This document shows positions 52,984 to 63,358 of a stretch of DNA of 64,000 nucleotides, one piece after another. Both the position numbers and the translations under genes were made by a program. The notes beneath the pieces were generated by a model. The model worked only from the letters and a program-made list of their open reading frames with translations. It had not been told where the DNA came from and ran no database searches. Each line of letters opens with the position of its first letter. Within the stretch, counting starts at the first letter, position 1. Source of the DNA: Ornithodoros turicata (Eukaryota > Arthropoda > Arachnida > Ixodida > Argasidae). Location: assembly GCF_037126465.1 (NCBI RefSeq), contig NW_026999295.1:2294001-2358000 (forward strand), written 5' to 3'.

Positions 52984-53864
52984 AGTGCCGCATATTCCCA
53001 ACCCTCTCAGGGGCTTCAAGTACAATCGGTATGGCCACCTTTCAGATACATGTAGAGGGTATGCGTGCTGCGGCCGTTGGAGCAAGCAGGGTCATGGCTC
53101 TAAACAGTGCGAAGGGCCCGATCACTGCGTCAATTGCGCAGGTGGTCACCCTTCGTACTGTAGGTCCGAAGTAGCCCATAACAGGCCCAAAGAAGAAGTA
53201 AGATCTTCGTTGACACCAGCCCTGATGAGATACATAATGAAATACAGTTTTCCTAGTCGGCAGAAGATTACTATACATATCCTACTTTTCCTTGGTACTG
53301 CCATAATTATGGGTGGAAAGATTCTTCATTAGAACCGCCGTGGGCTTATTTTGAATCTAGATGACGTCAACAATCTTTTCGACAAGTACAGTACCGCATA
53401 TTTCTCTCTCCAAGAAACATACTTAAACACACATACACCAAATCCACTGCGCAGGCACAGTATGTTTCGAAAAGATCGACCAGGTACATCTCGATCATCT
53501 GGAGGTGTAGCAATCATAACACGGGGTTCTTTCCCAACGAAAGAAATTAACCTGAATACAAACCTGGAGGCTGTGGTTGTGCAGATGAGTCTTGAAAAAA
53601 TCAATACAATCTGCTCTGTTTGTCTCCCATCATCAGAAACCTACACACCAAAAGACATAGAGGATTTGTGCGCGCAGCTCCCATCTCCTTTTATTCTGAC
53701 AGGTGACTTTAATGCCCATAACCCGCTTTGGGGCAGTAAAAGAACAGACACACGAGGGAAAGTGATACGGAGACTTCTGTTGACATCTTCAGTTTGTTTT
53801 CTAAACACTGGAAAACCCGCATACGCACATTCATCTACCCAATCATTCTCAGCTTTAGATTATA
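52984..53864 (+). pseudogene. Fragment of I-like LINE: Gag knuckles and APE endonuclease
   Basis: Resembles the element at 10854-16265. Starts in the Gag knuckle region (P-N-P-L-R, C-E-G-P-D-H-C-V-N-C), passes to the endonuclease (L-Q-E-T-Y-L-N-T, M-F-R-K-D-R, G-D-F-N-A-H-N-P-L-W, S-A-L-D) at 53351-53864 and stops at the Gypsy element 2 LTR. The stretch between Gag and endonuclease is shortened. Confidence 0.85.
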
Positions 53865-54125
53865 GGATTCTGCCCCCTTGAATCCCACACGGGGTTGAGT
53901 CCAACCCGCCTTTTGCCCAACCGCCGCACCGGAAGACATCGACAGAAGTGGAACGAACAGACTCTCTTTATTTCTTGATAAAGAATTCAACAAATTGAAA
54001 AAAGGGGCACTCACATCGTGTACAATCTGATCTTTTCCTGGCCCACCAGCAGTTCCGTGTTCTTCTCCGTCTCGTCGCACAATGCCTTTTATCTTACAGG
54101 TAGCGACAGTAGCGACACCCCACAT
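53865..54125 (-). repeat. 3' LTR of Gypsy element 2
   Basis: About 260 bp. On minus it begins TGTGGGGTGTCGC straight after the polypurine tract and contains a GATAAAAGGC TATA-like motif; it ends GCAGAATCCTA at 53865-53868. Confidence 0.8.
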
Positions 54126-54262
54126 TCTCCCCCCCTCCCCCTTAACACAGGCACCACCACTGAGTCAAAGTTCCGGGAGGTCCGGCAGGTCCAGTATGCG
54201 TTCGTTTGCAGGGCGAACGGGGGTGTGGCAACCAACCCATAGCTGTGGTTGGTACCTCTGTA

Positions 54263-54748
54263 TCAGCTCCAGGGCAGCCCGGACGTTCGACGGCCCAGGA
54301 AATCTGGGGCAGGAGTAGCAAGCTGCTGTTGAACACGGGCAAGGTGTAGTGCGCCGGCACGATGAGTTTCCTGCTGAAGCTGGAGGATGCCACAGGTGGG
54401 GCACAGCTGTGACCTCTCCTGTGGCGTGTAGACGACAGGAGGTTCAATCGGGTGTCCATCGCTTAGTGTTAGACCTATGAAGGGTTCTGGGAGCGAGGAT
54501 GATGGGTCGGTTCGTAGAGGGCGAGTCTGGTCTCGCCAACGGCGTCGAGATACGAACCCGACGCTTGTGTCGCCGGATAGCACCGTCCAGGTTGCGACAT
54601 GTTGGGCGGGTCGCGAGGGCAGCCATCTTAGGTTAGGCAGGGAACGATCGTCACGTCCGGGGGATTGCCCTTGCCGTGTCGTGGAGGAGCCCCTGGGGGT
54701 CCGGGACCTTGGTCGAGGCCTGCGTTGAAATAAAAGGAAAAACGTCAC
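54263..54748 (-). CDS. Uncharacterised frame between integrase and 3' LTR
   Basis: 161-codon frame rich in R, P and S, with C-P-T-C-G-I-L-Q-L near the C-terminus. In envelope-bearing Gypsy relatives this position holds env, but I see no signal peptide, membrane segment or cleavage site here. It may be the integrase C-terminal tail out of frame, or chance. Confidence 0.3.
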   Translation of the reverse strand: MTFFLLFQRRPRPRSRTPRGSSTTRQGQSPGRDDRSLPNLRWLPSRPAQHVATWTVLSGDTSVGFVSRRRWRDQTRPLRTDPSSSLPEPFIGLTLSDGHPIEPPVVYTPQERSQLCPTCGILQLQQETHRAGALHLARVQQQLATPAPDFLGRRTSGLPWS

Positions 54749-55180
54749 CTCGGATGCTTACGTGGGCGAAAGTTATAGCGGGTAATCCCGGGAACCCCGC
54801 CCTCGGCAGTATTCTCTTCGGGGGATGGTTAACCGGCCCTAGATGGACTTGAGGGAGAGCGGGCTTACGGTTGTCGCTTGCGGCGGGCCTCGTTGTCGCT
54901 GCAACGATCGAGCCTGTACGTCACCGGAGTTAGCTGCGCGCTTACCCGGTAAGGACCGTCCCATCGATCAGCCAGGGAGGCAGCAAAGCCTTTCGTTGCA
55001 TCGCTAAGGGGATGTGTTCGCCTTAGAACGTGGTCTCCTACACGGTAAATGACCTGACGTCGACCTTTGTTGTACAGGAGAGACTGCTCCAGTCTTGCGA
55101 CCTCAAGACACTCTCATGCCAAACGAATGGCAGTAGAAATTCTATCGCGAAGATCGTTTGCATACTCCGCGTACGAACGA

Positions 55181-56179
55181 CTACGCTGTACGTGCCGTGT
55201 TCGCAATGTGTTTTCGAGGTGGAATACAATTCCGAAATACAAATACGAAATTCAAATCAGCCAGAGTGAATCCTGTCGACCTATTTTCCGTCGTACGAGT
55301 GGGAAATCCAAGCTCCGTAAGACGGGCGTCCCAATCTTTATGCCTTTCGGTAAACGATATCAACATCACCTTGATGTTGCGATTAACCCGCTCAGTTATG
55401 TTCGCCTGAGGGTGATAAGGGAACGTCTTTACGTGACGTATGCTCAATGCAGAGCAACTATAGACAAACACCTTACTTGTAAAGTACGAGGCGTTATCAG
55501 TGATGAGCTGGTCCGGGAATCCTAACCGTGAAAAAACGTCCAGCAGTCTGTCCCAGATCCGAGCGGACACCAACTTCCGGAGCGGGTAAAGCTCAACACA
55601 CTTCGTGAAGTGATCTGTTAATAACTAACATACTGGTTACCACGGGGACTTCTCGGATAGGGATCCATTACGTCACATGCGAGTATCTGCCAAGGTTTCT
55701 GGCTAACGATCGGGTGCAGCAAGCCGGGAGGCTGCCCTCCACGCGGCTTAGAGCTCTGACATATCGGACAGCTACGTGTATACCGCAAAACATCTTGTCT
55801 CATGCCTGGCCAAGTCGCGACGACACAACTTAGAATAAGTCTTGCTGCCGCTACCGTGACCCGACAATGCAGAATCATGGAAGTATTTGAGGAATAACTT
55901 ACGTAGCTTCCTTGGAACTACGATCCGTAAGGGGCTATCACCAACCTCCTCGTCGTCCGCCTGGGGAATGTACCGGACCAGGAGACCATCCTCGCTCAGG
56001 TGATAGCGGTCGTACCTCTCCTCAGCGTCTTCCATGCCTTCCAGGTTTGCCGTTTCCAGCCACCTTGACACACGCTGACAAAGGCCGTCGGTCCTCTGCG
56101 CTTCCAGGATGTCGTTCCTGCTTACAGTCTGTCCCCACGAGAGCTGCTCCTCCGAGACGGTCTGGTTAACCGCGGCCAC
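55181..56179 (-). pseudogene. Gypsy element 2 integrase
   Basis: Three frame segments. 56179-55772: N-terminal part with F-H-D-S-A-L-S-G-H-G. 55878-55618: C-P-I-C-Q completing the zinc site, then D-V-M-D-P-Y-P. 55573-55181: F-P-D-Q-L-I-T-D-N-A-S-Y-F-T-S and N-I-T-E-R-V-N-R-N-I-K, the second D and the E of the DDE triad. The usual H in the A-N-I-T-E segment region is kept by context only. Frameshifts near 55800 and 55600. Confidence 0.85.
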
Positions 56180-56220
56180 AAGCTCTGCGGAATAACGACG
56201 TCCTCAAGAGGAAGCGGTGC

Positions 56221-56892
56221 TCAAAATAGCGCGTCTGCCGCCTTATTTGAGGCTCCCTTCCGGTACTCCGCATAAAAGTCATATCGCTGCAGCGTTAAAC
56301 TCCAACGTGCGAGCCATCCGGCTGGGTTTTTCAACCGCTTTAACCAGGACACCGCCTGATGGTCAGTTTGAATAGTGAATTTCGCACCATCCAAATACAT
56401 GTCGAACTTATGTAGTGCGAACATGATTGCTAGGCACTCCTTCTCCGTCACGCTATAATTGCGCTCGGGAGGCGTCAGCATACGGCTTGCAATCGCCACG
56501 GGCTAGAGTTCACCGTGGTGCTCTTGTAACAAGACTGCACCAAGGCCGTAATCGCTCGCATCTGTTTGAAGTGCAAATGGGCGGTTCAGGTCTGGGAGAT
56601 ACAAGCGGGTAGTTTCCGCAATCGCTGTAGCGAGCGAGGTAAACTCCTGTTCCTGCGCTTGACCCCACGATCATCGTGCTCCCTTCCGCAAAAGCAAAGT
56701 TAGCGGTTGAGTTGGGTCCGCGCATCGCGGTATAAACTGTCTATAAAAGCCAATCATACCCAGGAAGCGCTGCAAGCTCTTAACATCCGTCGGACGGGGG
56801 TACTCTAGGATAGCCTTTAGCTTGTCCTCGTTCTGCCTGACCGTGCCGGACTCCACCCTGCACCCGAGGAGATCGATGCTGTTGGTAGCCAA
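56221..56892 (-). pseudogene. Gypsy element 2 RT end and RNase H
   Basis: 56892-56671 holds the connection region (Y-P-R-P-T-D-V-K-S-L-Q-R-F-L-G-M, F-Y-R-Q-F-I-P); 56499-56221 holds RNase H (Y-S-V-T-E-K-E-C-L-A-I, Q-T-D-H-Q-A-V-S-W-L, N-K-A-A-D-A-L). Frame changes between them. Confidence 0.85.
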
Positions 56893-56990
56893 CTACATCT
56901 TCCGGGGATTAACAGTCAATTGTGCAGCCTGCATGCGTCCTAACACCACTTTCAAATGAGAAAGGTGTCCCTCGAATGTACGTGAAAAAA

Positions 56991-57562
56991 TTACAACGTC
57001 ATCCATGTACGCCATAGCGAAATTTTATTTCGCATTCCAAGCACCTGGTCCATCACTCGCTGAAAACTACCAGGGGAATTAGACAGTCCAAAGGGTAGTC
57101 TGACAAATCCAAATAATCCCCTGTGACACGTAAATGCTATTTTCTCAGCATCATCCGGTGCTATCGGGATCTGCAGGAATCCTCTACTGCAGTCCAAAGT
57201 TGTAAACACGTGGGCGGATCCCAACGAATACATGATCTAGACTATCGAGGGAAAAGGGTACGAATCTCTTATCGTCACCTCGTTCAGTCGGCGGTAATCC
57301 ACGCACAACCTTGCGGTTCCACCGTTTTTCACACAAGAACCACCGGAAAAGCCCACGGGCTGCGGGAAGGTCTCACTACACCGGTCTCGATCATTTCATC
57401 CAGCGCAGCATCGAGGAGCTTGAGCTTATGCGCGCTCAAAGGCCGAGGATTACATCGCCAGGGCCTTGCGTCGCCGGTTTCTATCCGGTGCTCCAATGCG
57501 TGGGTTAGACCTGGTCTCTCTGTGAACATACAGGAGAATGGCAGCAATGCTTTAGCGAGCAT
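56991..57562 (-). pseudogene. Gypsy element 2 reverse transcriptase core
   Basis: 57562-57329: [24 protein letters not shown]. Frame change, then 57233-56991: F-T-T-L-D-C-S-R-G-F-L-Q-I-P, F-G-F-V-R-L-P-F-G-L-S-N-S-P-G-S-F-Q. The catalytic Y-M-D-D-V-V-I-F is read in a third frame at about 56980-57010. Confidence 0.88.
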
Positions 57563-57657
57563 GTGTCGTTGTTCCGCGCTTCCTGGGAATCTTTTCAGGG
57601 AGCCTTGCAGCTTTTCAGGGAGTCCTGCAAGACAGACAGCGGGTACGACCGTCGCTG

Positions 57658-58212
57658 TTAGATGTTCTGCTCCGGAAAATAGCTCAACGGGCGTAGACGT
57701 GGAGCCAACGGACGTTGTCCAGCTCCAGGATCATGGGTCTCCTCACCAGTCCGGTTCTGCTCCGTTTCCGGCCTCGTCCACTCCATGAAGGGGTAGAAAG
57801 TAGTACCGCTTGCATGCTGGTAGCCTCCGCGACGTAAGTCCAGGACGCGTCCCATCCGGATAATGAAGTCGCGTCCGAGGATCATCAGTCCCGTCAATCC
57901 GGGCAGTTAGATGAACCGTTGTCTGACACGTTGTCCATCGACGGCCGAAGTGAGACGTACTATTCCTCCGGCTGGTACCACTGCATCTGATGCAAGCCTT
58001 AGGAAGGTCCTGGTTGTCCGTACGGAAATGTTCCGCTCCCGGCACCAATCCTGGATGGTGTCACCTATCAGAGATACAGCCGCTCCAGTGTCGACCATAA
58101 CTGCAACGTCTTTACCCAGAACGCGCGCCACGATAAACGGTCCAATGTTGCATATGTCATCCTGCTCTCGACATGCGAGCGGGACCGAGCACGTTATCAG
58201 ATAAGATAGCAT
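57658..58212 (-). pseudogene. Gypsy element 2 protease and spacer
   Basis: 58212-57907 has M-V-D-T-G-A-A-V-S-L-I-G, the retroviral-type aspartic protease active site, intact. A frameshift near 57905 leads to 57897-57658 with L-I-L-G-R-D-F, the second conserved protease piece. Confidence 0.85.
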
Positions 58213-58273
58213 GAATTCGCTTGCTTCTTATCGGCATTTTCAGCAGCCGACGACTGATCTGAGTCAATCCCAA

Positions 58274-58406
58274 TTATCGCCGCCGGCGTCCGGGGTTTCT
58301 TTGCGGCGGGTGTCTCGGGGTGGTAGCGGTCTGCTGCGGGCAGTTACGACTAAAATGATCGCGTTCGCCGCAACCGTAACAACGGGGTTGTGTTCCAGAG
58401 TTATTA
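58274..58406 (-). pseudogene. Gypsy element 2 Gag zinc knuckle (3' part of split gag)
   Basis: Reads C-Y-G-C-G-E-R-D-H-F-S-R-N-C, a CCHC knuckle binding element RNA. It is separated from the rest of Gag by the insertion 58407-59236; the reading frame on the far side (59240-59361, minus) continues into it across the TTA duplication. Confidence 0.85.
58404..58406. repeat. TTA target duplication, left
   Basis: TTA repeated at 59237-59239 around the Harbinger-like insertion. Confidence 0.7.
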
Positions 58407-58668
58407 GAGAGTTTTAGCAAATCGCATTTTGCAGCTCCCGATCGGCAACAAATACGGTGAATGCGAACCGATCGTATCCGGGGCAACGCCAGCGCGAACA
58501 CTTTTAGAAAACCGGAGTGAACCGGAGACGCGCTCGCCGGGGGCGAAGGACAGACGCGTCTCTGAGATGCGCAATGAACAAAATATAGAATATAATGGTT
58601 TTCCTTCCCAAATTTTTTGTGGACGACCTATCGAACGGATTTTTGTTCTGGAAACGGCATTGGTATCC

Positions 58669-58809
58669 TGCATAATGTAAAAACCCCGAGACTAGGGAAC
58701 ACGAAGGGACAGACACAACACGAAGTCTCAAAGAGAGAGAGACTTTTTGAGACTACGTGTTGTGTCTGTCCCTTCGTGCTCCCTAGTCTCGGGGCTTTTA
58801 AATTATGCA
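58669..58809. mobile_element. 141-bp foldback inside the Harbinger-like element
   Basis: Arms TGCATAAT-TAAAA-CCCCGAGACTAGGGA-CACGAAGGGACAGACACAA and complement, about 60 bp with few mismatches around AAAGAGAGAGAGACTTTTT. It abuts the stop codon of the SANT frame. Flanking ATTGGTATCCTG occurs on both sides (58660 and 58849). Confidence 0.8.
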
Positions 58810-59069
58810 TCATCTTCACCAGCTCGCTTGCTTCCTAGCCATTTTTTCATTGGTATCCTGAATTGCGAGAGGAGGAGCTCTGTCCTTTCTTTTATGCGTC
58901 TCGTTGTGAAGGTTTTGCCGGAAATACTGTTTACCACTTCCGTAATGGAAGCCCATTTCGGCGGAGACTCATAGGGATCCTCCGCGAGCACCTCGCGGAG
59001 TAGATGTAGATCGTCGGCGATTGTAAATCGCTTTCTAGCAGGTGCCACCGTAGCAGACGACACAGCCAT
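58803..59069 (-). CDS. Myb/SANT-like protein of Harbinger-like element
   Basis: ATG at 59069 (minus), 88 residues, stop at 58803. Reads K-R-F-T-I-A-D-D-L-H-L-L-R-E-V-L, P-P-K-W-A-S-I-T-E-V-V-N, R-R-I-K-E-R-T-E-L-L-L-S-Q-F, a trihelical Myb/SANT-type DNA-binding domain. In Harbinger elements such a protein escorts the transposase to DNA. It is short, and the stop lies at the foldback insertion, so the C-terminus may be cut: codons after A-G-E-D-D-A fall in the foldback. Confidence 0.7.
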   Translation of the reverse strand: MAVSSATVAPARKRFTIADDLHLLREVLAEDPYESPPKWASITEVVNSISGKTFTTRRIKERTELLLSQFRIPMKKWLGSKRAGEDDA

Positions 59070-59239
59070 GCTGAAGATTGCTACCGTAAATGTCTCCGGT
59101 AATGGCGGGTAGCGAGCGGAGCTCCGGCGACGGCCGGAGAGATACGGTGAGGGTGACGTCATCTGAGCATGCACAGTTCCGTGGCCGCCCCGACGGTAAT
59201 CTACCGTGCGGGAGGACGCAGTTTGCTAAAACTCTATTA

Positions 59240-60156
59240 CCTGCCCGAGAGTCGCGCCCGTCCGGCAGCGGTGCATGCCGGGCATCATCGGCTTCGCGCT
59301 TGTGAGGCTCTGCTCGTGCCGACCTCGCTCGGTTACTTTGCTCATATGCAAAAGGATACAAAAAACGATATACGGGTCCGGCGGACGAACCGCCGTGTGT
59401 TACAACAGTCCCACGGGGGTTTAGATCCGCGTCTAGCGACTGTCTCGGCCCGTTTCATGCGCAGCTAGGCTCCAGTGTTTGTTCCGGCGTAGGGGGTGGG
59501 CGGTACTGCAACTCCGCCAACAAATCTGCGTGGATGACACGGGCTTCCTCAGCAAAGTCATCGAGCGAAGAAAAGCTTCGCCTTCGCAAACAAGGCTTAA
59601 AACGAGGGTGGCATTGGCGAATAGCGCGGGCCACTTTCTCGCTTTCTGTCGCAAGCGGTTCGGCTCTGCGATACAGCGCTTGGATTGCCCGGGTATATTC
59701 CAACAGGCTCTCCTCCGCGTGCTGCGTTCGGGTCATGAGTTCCTCACGCATACACGTTGCGTAATCCGGGGGCAAAAATTCCTCCCGAAACAGCCGCTGA
59801 AATTCAGTCATGGAAGGAAATTCGGGTTGAGACCGGCGACACACAGCAGCTGAGCTTACCAATGCAGCGGGTAGTATCCGGCGCAGGACGGCTTCGTCGG
59901 TTCCTCCAACGGCTGTCTGGTAAGCCTCTAGGTCCGCAAGGAAATCTTCGACGGACTTTGCGTCGCTGTAGCCCGAAAATGTCGGTACCGTGAGGTTCAG
60001 GCGTAGCGGGGGTTCCGAGGACGGCTGGGTGGCGGACGTGCAACTGGCAAGCTGCCGCGACGATAAAGCCCAGAAAGCTGTCATCTGCCAAAGCAGGTCC
60101 TCCGCTACTCGCGGGTCGTCCTCGTACACGGGCTCGAGAGGCTTCTTGGGCGGCAT
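59240..60156 (-). pseudogene. Gypsy element 2 Gag, N-terminal part
   Basis: ATG at 60156 (M-P-P-K-K) is preferred over the 60171 codon. Frame open to TGA at 59455; helical capsid-like region with V-E-D-F-L-A-D-L-E, F-Q-R-L-F-R-E-E-F and Y-T-R-A-I-Q. A frameshift near 59455 is needed to enter the frame 59361-59240, which leads to the knuckle beyond the insertion. Confidence 0.8.
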
Positions 60157-60209
60157 GGCCAGCAAACGCACGCCAGGGCTGCGAAGCTGTAGTAGAAATC
60201 TATTGTAGC

Positions 60210-61740
60210 AGAAAACTCACGTGATCTCCGGAGCTCGACCAATGACTAAGGACTAGCCACCTTATTTTTTTTTCTTTTTAGATTATGTCGCGAATGACGT
60301 GTCATCCGTTTCTCTCTTACTACTTTCCTCCTCTCTCCTCTGCCTCCCGTCCTCTTTTGTTACTTTTTTTCTTCCATGCACTGTTTTTTTTTGTTCGCGT
60401 TTGTCGGAATGCAGTGGGAGTTACAGGAATACGACTGAGCCTTGGTTGTTTTTGTCACATGAAGTATTTTATTGTGCGACATACGGTTATGCAAGCAATA
60501 CGTACACAGGATGACATTAATACTGCTCCAGAATTTGCTTGAAGAAGCCTGATGATGTCAGACTGCCTCTGGCAAGGGCTGCTACTGGGAACTGGAGCTC
60601 AGTGGCTGCAAGATGAAAACAATTAGTATCAGATATACGGTTATGCATGTGAAAGTTGCAATGTAAATAGAAAGAATAAAGGCGCTATTGAACGCGAGAA
60701 ATAGGAACGGTAGTAGGGTTGTGAGAAGCTCGCAGTCATGGGGTGTGATGAGCGACCTTAGTACGAAAAATACCTTTTATTGCGCTACTTCACAATGATA
60801 TATTCCGACCGATTAGCCTGACAATCTTGGCTTTGGCGCTACGTACAGAACAGCTACTAAGTCAACGCTTCTGACGAAACTTGTCGAGCGAAATCACCAA
60901 GAATCAGACTTACAGTGGCGTCATACCTTTATACAGTACGACGTGAACGGGTATTTAATCATCACGTTTAGATGATATTGTTTCACGAAAAGAAATATAG
61001 TCTAACATCGTATCTGCAAAGCTACGCTGTCTGTCTCGGTCACCGCGTATTCCGGTAACTGTTAAGCAACTTATTCACAATACACGAAGTGAATGCGGTG
61101 TTGTAAGGCAACAAGCAACGACAAACGACTTACCTCTCGGCAATCGTTCACCAGGTATCGGGTACGAGGCGTTCGGACGCCCGAATAGTTTTTACACCAA
61201 GAAGCAGAGCACAAATGTTGCGCAGGCATCTTCCCTGGCAGCTGTGACTGTTCGAGGACGCTCACATGACACAGCTTGCGTTTTTAAACAGGAAAAATCA
61301 GAACTCATAGTCCAACACAACCGCTACACAACACGAGCCGTCCCAAACGGACGCCGGCGACTCCGTGGATGCCGGTTCCAACCGGCACAGCCGCCGCGCT
61401 GTCGCCTGTTCGAGCGCTCGCGAACAAATTTGAAAACAGCCAATCATCGCTCAGAAAACGAATTCGTCCTCATGGGAACCAATCAGTAATCACTAGCCAC
61501 CGGATGTCTCCATGACGTTCAATTTGTGACGTTTTCTGACGTCCGATGACGTGAAACGCATGAAGCGACTCACTTTATCCCGCAAAGGAACTGGCGAGTT
61601 TCGGGCCCTTGCGCACGCTCCCGAACTACGAACAAAACAGCAAAATCGACAGCGAGCGAAAGGCACGAGCGACAGGTGCGACAAACAACACTGCAAATAC
61701 ACTAGCTGTCAATGCCTCCCGGGCGTGCGGCAAGAAGGGT
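60210..61740 (-). other. Long leader of Gypsy element 2 with a repeated segment
   Basis: About 1.5 kb between primer-binding site and gag. CACTAGCCACC-like segments with flanking CCAATNA at about 60238-60263 and 61478-61502 are repeated, suggesting either an insertion of about 1.2 kb between them or an internal duplication. No coding sequence is recognised. Confidence 0.45.
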
Positions 61741-61766
61741 CGGCCCCAACGTTCGGCGCCAATTTG

Positions 61767-61999
61767 TAGGATTCTGCCCCTTTGAATCCCACGCGGGGCT
61801 GAGTGCAACTCGCCTTTTGCTCAACCGCCGCACCTGAAGACACCGACAGAAGTGGAACGAACAGACTCTATTTATTGCTTGATAAAGAATACACCAAATA
61901 AAAAAACGGGCACTCACACCGTGTATACAATCTGATCTTTTCTTGGCCCACCAGCAGTTCCGTGTTCCTCTCCGTCTCGTCGCACAATGCGTTTTATAT
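61767..61999 (-). repeat. 5' LTR of Gypsy element 2 (truncated at the U3 start)
   Basis: Matches the 3' LTR from GCAGAATCCTA to the AATATAAAACGC TATA-like region, where similarity stops; the first about 25 bp are missing or replaced. Confidence 0.8.
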
Positions 62000-62967
62000 T
62001 ATTTTGATCGCGGTAACCCTTCCGCGGATCCGCCAAGGTAACTATAAATGGTAGCGAAGGCGGGGGAAAATACGAAATCTCTGTTAGCAACCCTGCGCCC
62101 TTCATGATACACCACTGATCTCTATGTATAAAGCCTGGATAGCGGATGAGCGAGGGTATCGCGGGAAAGGGTACGCCAACCAGCCGCCATATTGCGGTGC
62201 TCAAAAGAGCCATTACAGCCCATAGGAATGCATGTAAGCTGTGACAAGTTTTGCTGTTTGTGAGCGCTTTCCTTGCTGCTTCGCTAACATTTTGCCACGG
62301 ATCGCTGCAGAAATCCCTTGTGAGTGGGTTCCTTACGTTTTTTGTGTGAAGTCCCGTCACACATATGTTAGTTCCTGTCTATTTTGTACTCGTGTGAGGT
62401 CGTGTCGTTCCACTTTTGTACTTTGAACTTCGATTATGTTATTTCTGGTTTTGTGTGGTGTTGTATTTGTTGTGTTACGTTTCCTTTGTCGTTTGTCAGC
62501 GTGTTGCTTCTCGTGTTTTTCCTATTTCCTTTCTGCTCGGGGGTGTGGAATGCCAGGGAACAGTATTCTCAGAATTCACTCTCGGCATTCAGCAATGTTT
62601 GGCACGGTTGTTTATGTAACACCTTAATATGCTTGGGTATAAACATTATGCTTTGCACAGGAAGTTTAGATATGAATAGTTATGACACGAAATGCTGAGC
62701 GGCACCAAGGCACTTCCAAAGGACTAGAATGATATTAAGTATGTGATATAAAGGCTATATGACGGTAAAAACATATTGACTACAAATATGTGCACTGGGG
62801 AGGTAAATGGCGGTAAAGACAGTTCAAAATGACTAGAGGTAGAGTGAATAAGTCACAAAAAGGCTATGTAGCAATGTCTTGTGGTGAAAGCTCCAACATC
62901 AAAGCATCACAAGTCCTGTCGCAAGAGCAAGTTTGAAGCAGTCACCCAGGTAAGTGGGCAGAGTGCA
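62000..62967. other. Unassigned stretch
   Basis: A donor-like CTT|GTGAGT on plus at about 62320 follows a possible exon start, hinting at a host gene promoter, but no product is recognised. Confidence 0.35.
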
Positions 62968-63153
62968 TTACTGATTGTTGAATATGATCAACCTTGACAA
63001 TTTCTTTCGCAGATGAGGCCTGGCTGTCACATTCTCTGTATATTCCTTGGCAAGGTGGTACAGTCCGATACTGCTGTAGCACTGGGAAACTTCTTTGATC
63101 AGTCGGATCACATTGTTTTCATTTGGGCTGCATCCAAACATATGCTGTGGCAA
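62968..63153 (-). pseudogene. Possible P-element/THAP9-type transposase C-terminal fragment
   Basis: A 61-codon minus frame ending R-K-K-L-S-R-L-I-I-F-N-N-Q, with a preceding helix V-I-R-L-I-K-E-V and H-L-A-K-E-Y-T. Short C-terminal endings of this style occur in P-element-like proteins. Only the tail would be present, so the call is weak. Confidence 0.3.
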
Positions 63154-63171
63154 ACTTAAGCAGGTAGATTA

Positions 63172-63358
63172 AAGTAAACAGAAAACGGTTTAGAGCATTA
63201 AATAGTTTAATTAGCGGAAAAAACGAGACTTTCGTGCAGTAGGCTGTGTCTTCAGGTTCTGAAGAAGACTTCTGAAGAAGTGCAGCCTACTGCACGAAAG
63301 TCTCGTTTTTTCCCGCTAATTAAACTATTTAATGCTCTCAACCGTTTTCTGTTTACTT
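63172..63358. mobile_element. PLE-type palindrome
   Basis: Arms of about 75 bp (AAGTAAACAGAAAACGGTTT to GCAGTAGGCTG and complement) around TGAAGAAG repeats. Resembles the PLE-tail palindromes at 6711 and 8424 in plan: a short hairpin block between long T/A-rich arms. No coding. Confidence 0.65.

Larger units (their letters stand above)
58407..59236 (-). mobile_element. Harbinger-like DNA transposon carrying a SANT gene
   Basis: Inverted ends AGAGTTTTAGCAAA and TTTGCTAAAACTCT with a TTA target duplication, which matches the TWA preference of PIF/Harbinger. It encodes the Myb/SANT protein at 58803-59069 but no DDE transposase, so it is non-autonomous. Length 830 bp including a 141-bp foldback (58669-58809). 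Confidence 0.8.
53865..61999 (-). mobile_element. Gypsy retrotransposon 2 with LTRs, nested insertion in gag
   Basis: On minus: 5' LTR (61767-61999), primer-binding site TGGCGCCGAACG (about 61750-61762), leader, gag, protease, RT, RNase H, integrase, a possible extra frame, polypurine tract (minus GGGGGAGGGGGGAGAA, about 54126-54142), 3' LTR. The two LTRs are close in sequence with scattered differences. It inserted into the I-like LINE fragment at 53864. Several frameshifts and stops; a Harbinger-like element (58407-59236) sits inside gag. Confidence 0.9.

Noticed and set aside
54263..54748. Envelope gene of Gypsy element 2
   Set aside because: Position fits, but no signal peptide, membrane segment or protease site is visible; kept only as an uncharacterised frame.
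57123..57788. 221-codon plus-strand frame
   Set aside because: It lies antisense to the Gypsy element 2 RT and protease, which have recognisable motifs on minus; the plus frame has none.
61914..62360. 148-codon minus frame near the Gypsy 5' LTR as a host gene
   Set aside because: Part of it is the LTR read through, and the remainder has no recognised domain. Left as unassigned.
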